Origin: Sphingomonadales bacterium
GTDB lineage: Bacteria > Pseudomonadota > Alphaproteobacteria > Sphingomonadales > Sphingomonadaceae
Direction: 5' to 3'
NCBI GenBank assembly: GCA_018067055.1
Contig: JAGPVK010000277.1
Coordinates: 1-12,092 of the forward strand
DNA length: 12,092 nucleotides
Part shown: piece by piece, positions 7,981 through 12,092 of the stretch
How positions within the stretch are numbered: position 1 is the first letter of the stretch
How the letters are laid out: every line of letters begins with the position of its first letter
Notes under the pieces: generated by a model
Seen by the model: the letters and a program-made list of their open reading frames with translations, nothing else
Databases searched by the model: none
Told to the model about the DNA's origin: nothing
Translations under genes and position numbers: made by a program

Positions 7981-8028
7981 TCTATAATTTAACATAATAT
8001 ATATTATCAACCTTAATCATGGATTAGA
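7981..8028. promoter_or_regulatory. AT-rich spacer with 14-bp palindrome upstream of mazG
   Basis: This 48-base spacer is far richer in A and T than anything around it. It contains TATAAT at 7983-7988, which could be a -10 element, and a perfect palindrome ATAATATATATTAT at 7994-8007. No convincing -35 element is found 16-18 bases before the TATAAT. The palindrome could be an operator or simply an easily melted region. The mazG start has only a poor Shine-Dalgarno (GGATTAG) here. A separate mazG promoter is plausible but unproven. Confidence 0.35.
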
Positions 8029-8784
8029 ATGGATGCGCAGTTGATCGATCCCCTGCTTGAAATCATGCGGCTTTTGCGCGATCCGGAGACCGGTTGCGAA
8101 TGGGACAAGGTGCAGACCTTCAAGACCATTGCACCCTATACCATCGAGGAAGCCTATGAAGTTGCCGATGCGATAGATCGCGCAGATATGTTGGCACTGA
8201 AGGACGAACTTGGCGATCTCCTGCTCCAGGTCGTTTTCCATAGCCAGATCGCGGCAGATGATGGCGTGTTTGACTTCCAGGATGTTGTCACATCGATTTG
8301 CGACAAAATGACCCGTCGTCATCCGCACATCTTTGGCGAGGCAGACCAGAGTCCGGGTTGGGAGCAGATCAAGGCCGATGAGCGCGAACAGTCAGGCCAG
8401 TCCAGTGCTCTGGATGGTGTGGCGCTTGCCCTGCCCGCCTTGCTGCGGGCGCAAAAAATCCAGAAACGGGCGGCCCGTGTGGGGTTTGACTGGCCCGACA
8501 AGGCGCCGGTACGGGACAAATTGCTTGAAGAGCTGGATGAGGTTGCAGCCGCGACTGGCGCCGATGAAGTCCATGAGGAAATCGGCGATCTGCTGTTTTC
8601 TGCGGTCAATCTGGCTCGCCATTACAAGGTCGATGCAGAACGAGCCCTGACCGACGCTACAGATAAATTTACCAAAAGATTCAATCTAGTAGAGAGCAAC
8701 CTTACCAAAGAAATGCAGGATATGTCGATCGAAGAACTGGAAGTGGAATGGCAAAAGGCGAAGGCCAGCCTGGCCGCCACCTGA
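8029..8784 (+). CDS. mazG: MazG nucleoside triphosphate pyrophosphohydrolase
   Basis: The 251-residue protein is a full two-domain MazG, a house-cleaning enzyme that hydrolyses (d)NTPs to NMP and pyrophosphate and in E. coli also affects ppGpp-related stress responses. The N-terminal domain begins with LLRDPETGCEWDKVQT (15-30), then IEEAYEV (39-45) and KDELGDLLLQVVFH (58-71), which carry the acidic metal ligands. The C-terminal domain repeats the pattern with LLEELDEV (165-172) and EEIGDLLFSAVNLAR (183-197). RRHPHIF at 97-103 is also a family hallmark. The start ATG at 8029 gives the usual N-terminus; the only nearby earlier ATG (8019) is followed at once by a stop. In many alphaproteobacteria mazG lies near hflX; here the two are convergent, 4 bp apart. 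The acidic ligands of both domains seem intact, though in E. coli only the C-terminal domain is active. Confidence 0.95.
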   Translation: MDAQLIDPLLEIMRLLRDPETGCEWDKVQTFKTIAPYTIEEAYEVADAIDRADMLALKDELGDLLLQVVFHSQIAADDGVFDFQDVVTSICDKMTRRHPHIFGEADQSPGWEQIKADEREQSGQSSALDGVALALPALLRAQKIQKRAARVGFDWPDKAPVRDKLLEELDEVAAATGADEVHEEIGDLLFSAVNLARHYKVDAERALTDATDKFTKRFNLVESNLTKEMQDMSIEELEVEWQKAKASLAAT

Positions 8785-8788
8785 ACGT

Positions 8789-10087
8789 TCAATCGAGCGC
8801 GTAGTAGCGACCCCAGTTTCGCGGCGACATTTCAACCGTCAATATCAAATCATCCGATTGCTGCTCGCTGTTCAGCACCCGTCCGTTCTCGTGCAACCAA
8901 GCCATGCGCTTGCCATCGGCGGCCGCGATCGTAATCTGTTCGGATTTATGGCCTTCTGACAGTGTCTTGGAGACCAGGTTGACGAGCGTCTCGACGCCGG
9001 CTCCGGTCTCGGCGGATATTGCGCAGACCTTCTTCGGAAACGGCGGCAAGATCCGCGCATATTCAGGGTCTTCGGGATCAATCTTGTCAATCTTGTTCCA
9101 TGCTTCAATGACAGGTGGCCCCTCACCGGCTTCCTCGGAGACACCCAATTCAGCCAAGATATTCCTTACATCCCGGGCCTGTGCATCGGTCGCCTCATGC
9201 GAGATATCACGCACATGAACTACGATGTCAGCCGCGCTCACTTCTTCCAGCGTGGCGCGGAAAGCGGCAACCAATTGCGTCGGAAGATCGGATACAAAGC
9301 CCACCGTGTCGGATAATATCGCCTTGTCATAGCCCGGCAATGCAAATTCCCGCATCGTCGGGTCAAGGGTAGCGAAAAGGAGATCTTCAGCAAACACATC
9401 GGCGCCGGTCAGCCGGTTGAACAAGGTCGATTTTCCGGCATTGGTATAGCCGACCAATGCGATGACCGGCCAGGGGGCCCGCTGCCGACGCTCGCGGTGG
9501 AGCGCGCGGGTTTTGCGCAGATGCGCAAGGTCTTTGCGCAATTTGGCCATGCGATCGCGGATCATCCGTCGATCGGACTCGATCTGGGTTTCGCCCGGTC
9601 CACCGAGGAATCCGAAGCCGCCACGTTGCCGTTCGAGGTGGGTCCAGCTGCGCACAAGGCGGCCCGCCTGATAGTCGAGATGCGCGAGTTCGACCTGCAA
9701 ACGACCTTCGGCCGTAGCGGCCCTGGCACCAAATATTTCGAGGATAAGACCGGTTCGGTCGATGACCTTGACGTCGAGTTTTTCCTCCAGATTGCGCTGC
9801 TGGATTGCGCTCAGGCTGCCATCCACAATCAATATTGTGGCTTCATTGTCGGTCATCATCTTGCCGATCTGGTCAACCTGACCCGATCCGAACAGGGTCG
9901 CAGGCTTGGCTTTGCGCACCGAAAACGAATGGGATGCCGTAGCAACCAGGCCGATTGCCAGGGCGAGACCTACCGCCTCCGCCAGTCGATGCTCGAGCGC
10001 CGACTGGCTCAGAGACACCATGTCAGGATGAACAATTAGCGCCCGACGGCTTTTGCTGTCGAGACTTTCCTTTTCAAATGGTATCAA
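8789..10087 (-). CDS. hflX: GTPase HflX (ribosome-associated)
   Basis: The 432-residue protein is a translation-factor-like GTPase that binds the 50S subunit and, in E. coli, splits stalled or hibernating 70S ribosomes after stress. The N-terminal HflX domain (about 15-200) includes GSGQVDQI at 67-74, and the glycine-rich GGPGETQIE at 162-170 followed by a basic coiled-coil-like helix. The G domain shows G1 GYTNAGKS at 213-220, FATLDPT at 238-244, G3 DTVGF at 260-264, G4 NKID at 331-334 and a G5-like SAETGAG at 358-364. A short C-terminal domain ends in GRYYALD. The chosen start is a TTG at 10087 that overlaps the hfq stop codon (TTGA), which suggests translational re-initiation after hfq. 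The next in-frame ATG, at residue 23, would remove the conserved [10 protein letters not shown]. The hfq-hflX pair is conserved in proteobacteria. It converges on mazG. Confidence 0.95.
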   Translation of the reverse strand: MIPFEKESLDSKSRRALIVHPDMVSLSQSALEHRLAEAVGLALAIGLVATASHSFSVRKAKPATLFGSGQVDQIGKMMTDNEATILIVDGSLSAIQQRNLEEKLDVKVIDRTGLILEIFGARAATAEGRLQVELAHLDYQAGRLVRSWTHLERQRGGFGFLGGPGETQIESDRRMIRDRMAKLRKDLAHLRKTRALHRERRQRAPWPVIALVGYTNAGKSTLFNRLTGADVFAEDLLFATLDPTMREFALPGYDKAILSDTVGFVSDLPTQLVAAFRATLEEVSAADIVVHVRDISHEATDAQARDVRNILAELGVSEEAGEGPPVIEAWNKIDKIDPEDPEYARILPPFPKKVCAISAETGAGVETLVNLVSKTLSEGHKSEQITIAAADGKRMAWLHENGRVLNSEQQSDDLILTVEMSPRNWGRYYALD

Positions 10088-10578
10088 TGCGCACCATCAT
10101 CGGCATTATTATAATCGGCCAGATTCAGCGGTCCGCCGGGCTGCACGGTGGATATCGCGTGCTTGTAGACCAGTTGCGACAGACCTTCGCGTTCCAGCAA
10201 TATGCAAAACAGGTCATAAGCAGCAACTTCGCCCTGCAACATCACACCATTGACGAGAAACATGGTCACCGGATCATTGCTGTCGCGAACCGCCGTGAGG
10301 AACACTTCTTGCAATACCCCTGCCCGGGCCTTGGCGTTGTTCATCAGTTCGGCGAAAGGCTCCGTGTCGAGCGCTTCCGATGGCATGATTGTGGAAATGG
10401 CATGTTTGTACACCAGTTGGGATTGTCCATCCCGGCGGAGCAGGACAGAAAAATTGTCGAACCAGGTGACGATGCCTTGAAGTTTGACACCCTTGACCAG
10501 AAACATCGTAACGGGGGTTTTCGATTTCCGGAGGGAGTTAAGGAATAAATCCTGTAAATTGTTTGATTTATCGGTCAT
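10084..10578 (-). CDS. hfq: RNA chaperone Hfq, tandem two-domain form
   Basis: The 164-residue protein contains two complete Hfq/Sm domains in one chain: residues 7-66 and 88-147, joined by a 21-residue linker. The halves align without gaps and share 37 of 60 residues. Both keep the Sm2 signature YKHAIST (57-63 and 138-144), the proximal-face Gln (Q9, Q90) and Phe (F43, F124), and PVTMFLV. Normal Hfq is a homohexamer of one-domain subunits of about 70-100 residues, so three copies of this protein would give a pseudo-hexamer. Hfq pairs small RNAs with mRNAs and affects their stability. The first domain keeps the basic rim patch (RKSK, 17-20) and distal-face Lys32; the second has RDSN (98-101) and Met113 instead. 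The tail is short and ends in acidic residues plus GAH. ATG 10578 follows a strong AGGAG. hflX starts within the stop codon. Two-domain Hfq has, as I recall, been noted in sphingomonads. Confidence 0.95.
   Translation of the reverse strand: MTDKSNNLQDLFLNSLRKSKTPVTMFLVKGVKLQGIVTWFDNFSVLLRRDGQSQLVYKHAISTIMPSEALDTEPFAELMNNAKARAGVLQEVFLTAVRDSNDPVTMFLVNGVMLQGEVAAYDLFCILLEREGLSQLVYKHAISTVQPGGPLNLADYNNADDGAH
10138..10317 (-). repeat. Second Hfq/Sm repeat (copy of 10381-10560)
   Basis: This segment encodes residues 88-147 of the tandem Hfq and is a diverged internal duplicate of the segment 10381-10560 encoding residues 7-66 (offset exactly 81 residues). Similarity is still visible in the DNA, for example around the codons for [11 protein letters not shown]. 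The duplication is old: synonymous sites have changed widely and about 38% of residues differ. Confidence 0.85.
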
Positions 10579-10584
10579 ATTTGA

Positions 10585-10589
10585 CTCCT
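10585..10589 (-). promoter_or_regulatory. Strong Shine-Dalgarno of hfq
   Basis: Read on the minus strand this is AGGAG, six bases before the ATG at 10578. It is the clearest ribosome binding site in the window and fixes the hfq start, so that residue 7 onward aligns with the usual Hfq N-terminal helix. Confidence 0.8.
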
Positions 10590-10710
10590 ATTATTGGCTA
10601 TCTTGAAGATGGCATATTATGATTTCTGCGATGGCGGCTGTTGATGCGGGACGCCTTCATTGAGCATATATGGGATTTGCGCGATCACGACAACCGCTTA
10701 ACCGTTGCGG
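10590..10710 (-). other. ntrX-hfq intergenic spacer
   Basis: Between the ntrX stop and the hfq ribosome binding site lies about 120 bases without a gene. On the minus strand it holds CATAAT/TAATAT-like sequence near 10611-10620 that could act as a -10 element, and a CATATATG palindrome at 10665-10672, but no convincing -35 partner. A direct repeat AACCG occurs at 10692-10696 and 10700-10704. I see no stable hairpin followed by a T-run, so no intrinsic terminator for ntrX. An hfq promoter is likely here from the spacer length, but its position is not determined. Confidence 0.35.
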
Positions 10711-12092
10711 TCACTCAAGGTCCGATTTCTTGCGCGATGCCAGACCCAGAATCTTCAATTTCCGGTGCAACGCCGATCGTTCCATGCCGATGAAATTCGC
10801 GGTTTTGGAAATATTGCCGGAAAAGCGCCGGATCTGCACCTTCAGATATTCCCGTTCGAAACTTTCCCGTGCCTCGCGCAGCGGCGAACCCATCAATGAT
10901 GCCACGCCCTGGTCGAGGTCATCGTCATTGCCGAGTACCTCCGGCGGCAGCATTTCGACCTCGATTTTGGTAAAATTGTCCTTGGGTGCCAGGATTATCG
11001 TGCGCTCGACAACGTTGCGCAATTGCCGGACATTGCCCGGCCAGTCGCACGCTTGCAACGCGGCCATCGCTTCATCCGAGATCTCGGGAGGATGGAGCCG
11101 TTGTTCGGCGGCAAAGCGCGCGGCATAATGATCCACCAAGACCGGAATATCTTCGCGACGCTGGTTCAGCGGCGGCAATATCACCGGCACTACATTGAGC
11201 CGGTAAAACAGATCTTCCCGGAACCGTTTCTCGCGGATTTCCACCTCCAGGTCGCGCGAGGTTGCTGACACAACCCGGACATCGACATTGACCTTCTGGG
11301 AGCCACCCAAACGGTTAAAACTCTGCTCGGTCAATACCCGCAATATCTTGCCCTGGGTGTCGAGCGGCATGTCGGCCACTTCATCGATGAACAGGGTACC
11401 GCCATGCGCCTCTTCCATCAGGCCGGTCTTTTCGATCTTGCCGTTGCGTTCGGTACCGAAAAGTTCCTCTTCGACACTTTCCGGAGAAAGCCGTGCGGCG
11501 CTGATCGTCACGAAAGCAGCATTGGATCGCGAACTCCAATTGTGCATCAGTCGGGCAGCGACCTCTTTGCCAACCCCGGCGGGACCGGAAATGAGCAAGC
11601 GACTGCCGGTGCCGGCGACGCGTTTCAATGTTGCCCGCACATTGTTCACCGCGGCCGAATTGCCGGTCAGTTCATCGGCGAACCCTACCCGCGCCTTCAA
11701 AATCTCGTTTTCCCGGCGAAGTCGCTCGGTTTCGGTAGCTCTCGCTACCAGATGCAACAGATGTTCGGCTTCGAATGGTTTCTCGATGAAATCGACCGCA
11801 CCTTGTGAGATGGCAGCGACAGCCGTATCGATGTTGCCGTGACCGGAAATGACGATGATCGGCATTTTGGCGTCGAGTTGCTTCAATTCGGACAACAGTT
11901 CCAGGCCATCCAGCCGCGAACCTCTCAACCAGACATCGAGCAGGACCAGCGATGGCCGCCGCTCGTTGACGGCAGCAAGCGTTTCGTCACTGTTGGCGGC
12001 CACCCGGGTGGTATAGCCCTCGTCTTCCAGAACACCGGATATCAGATCACGAATATCGGGTTCGTCGTCGACAACCAGAATATCTAACGCCA
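10711..12092 (-). CDS. ntrX: Response regulator NtrX (AAA+ domain, GAFTGA loop missing), cut at the start codon
   Basis: The frame is open to the right edge. It reads ALDILVVDDEPDIRDLI from 12090 downwards, preceded by TG at 12092-12091, so only the first base of a probable ATG lies outside; full length would be 460 residues. The receiver domain (about 3-120) has Asp9/Asp10, phosphoacceptor Asp53 in LLDVWL and Lys in EKPF. The AAA+ domain (about 140-365) has Walker A GPAGVGKE at 170-177 and Walker B GGTLFIDE at 231-238. A Fis-type helix-turn-helix ends the protein (about 425-450, ISKTANFIGMERSALHRKL). NtrX is the regulator of the NtrY sensor kinase in alphaproteobacteria, tied to nitrogen metabolism, redox or envelope functions; ntrY would be expected just outside the window. 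The sigma54-contacting GAFTGA loop is absent: ELFG is followed by TERNGKIEKTGLMEEAH before GGTLF, about four residues shorter than in typical activators. The order ntrX-hfq-hflX supports the NtrX call. Confidence 0.93.
   Translation of the reverse strand, partial: ALDILVVDDEPDIRDLISGVLEDEGYTTRVAANSDETLAAVNERRPSLVLLDVWLRGSRLDGLELLSELKQLDAKMPIIVISGHGNIDTAVAAISQGAVDFIEKPFEAEHLLHLVARATETERLRRENEILKARVGFADELTGNSAAVNNVRATLKRVAGTGSRLLISGPAGVGKEVAARLMHNWSSRSNAAFVTISAARLSPESVEEELFGTERNGKIEKTGLMEEAHGGTLFIDEVADMPLDTQGKILRVLTEQSFNRLGGSQKVNVDVRVVSATSRDLEVEIREKRFREDLFYRLNVVPVILPPLNQRREDIPVLVDHYAARFAAEQRLHPPEISDEAMAALQACDWPGNVRQLRNVVERTIILAPKDNFTKIEVEMLPPEVLGNDDDLDQGVASLMGSPLREARESFEREYLKVQIRRFSGNISKTANFIGMERSALHRKLKILGLASRKKSDLE

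Noticed and set aside
8763..8775. Inverted repeat GGCCAG-C-CTGGCC at the end of mazG as a terminator
   Set aside because: It has a one-base centre, leaving at most a four-pair stem, is inside coding sequence and is not followed by a T-run.
9497..10548. Plus-strand open frames of 180 and 197 codons opposite hflX and hfq
   Set aside because: They overlap each other and run antisense to genes of firm identity; no start signals or protein motifs support them.
10691..10710. CAAC/GTTG and repeated AACCG after the ntrX stop as a terminator
   Set aside because: Only four bases pair cleanly and no T-run follows on the minus strand.

Overview
The window looks like ordinary core chromosome of an alphaproteobacterium, most likely a member of the Sphingomonadales. 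The basis is the ntrX-hfq-hflX gene order with mazG next to it, the type of the encoded proteins (MetRS without zinc knuckle, delta' without zinc cysteines, a TIGR02281-like membrane aspartic protease), and above all an Hfq made of two Sm domains in one chain, a form I recall from sphingomonads such as Novosphingobium. I see no insertion sequence, phage gene, CRISPR array, tRNA or rRNA, and no stretch over 300 bases without a gene.

Left block, plus strand, 2-8784. Ten genes run head to tail with very short gaps or overlaps: the C-terminal end of an MltB-like lytic transglycosylase, rlpA, a D,D-carboxypeptidase (dac), tmk, holB, metG, tatD, a PhnP-like metallo-beta-lactamase-fold hydrolase, a membrane-anchored retropepsin-like protease and mazG. 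The first three remodel peptidoglycan in the periplasm. tmk and holB supply dTTP precursor and the clamp-loader delta' subunit for replication. metG charges tRNA-Met. tatD, the MBL hydrolase and mazG are metal-dependent hydrolases of nucleic acids or nucleotides. Overlaps (17 nt at transglycosylase/rlpA, GTGA at dac/tmk, ATGA at tmk/holB) suggest translational coupling and co-transcription. The one clearly AT-rich spacer lies before mazG and holds a perfect 14-bp palindrome and a TATAAT.

Right block, minus strand, 12092-8789. ntrX (lacking only what is probably the first base of its start codon), hfq and hflX are read in that order. hfq has a strong Shine-Dalgarno after a 132-bp spacer, and hflX starts on a TTG that overlaps the hfq stop codon. 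NtrX is a response regulator with an AAA+ domain, Hfq an RNA chaperone, HflX a ribosome-associated GTPase. hflX and mazG converge with a 4-bp gap and no visible terminator.

The most notable points are the tandem Hfq, whose two halves have diverged in their RNA-binding surfaces, and NtrX, whose AAA+ domain has lost the sigma54-contacting GAFTGA loop. I found no wholly new multi-gene system; both points appear to be lineage traits rather than accessory DNA.
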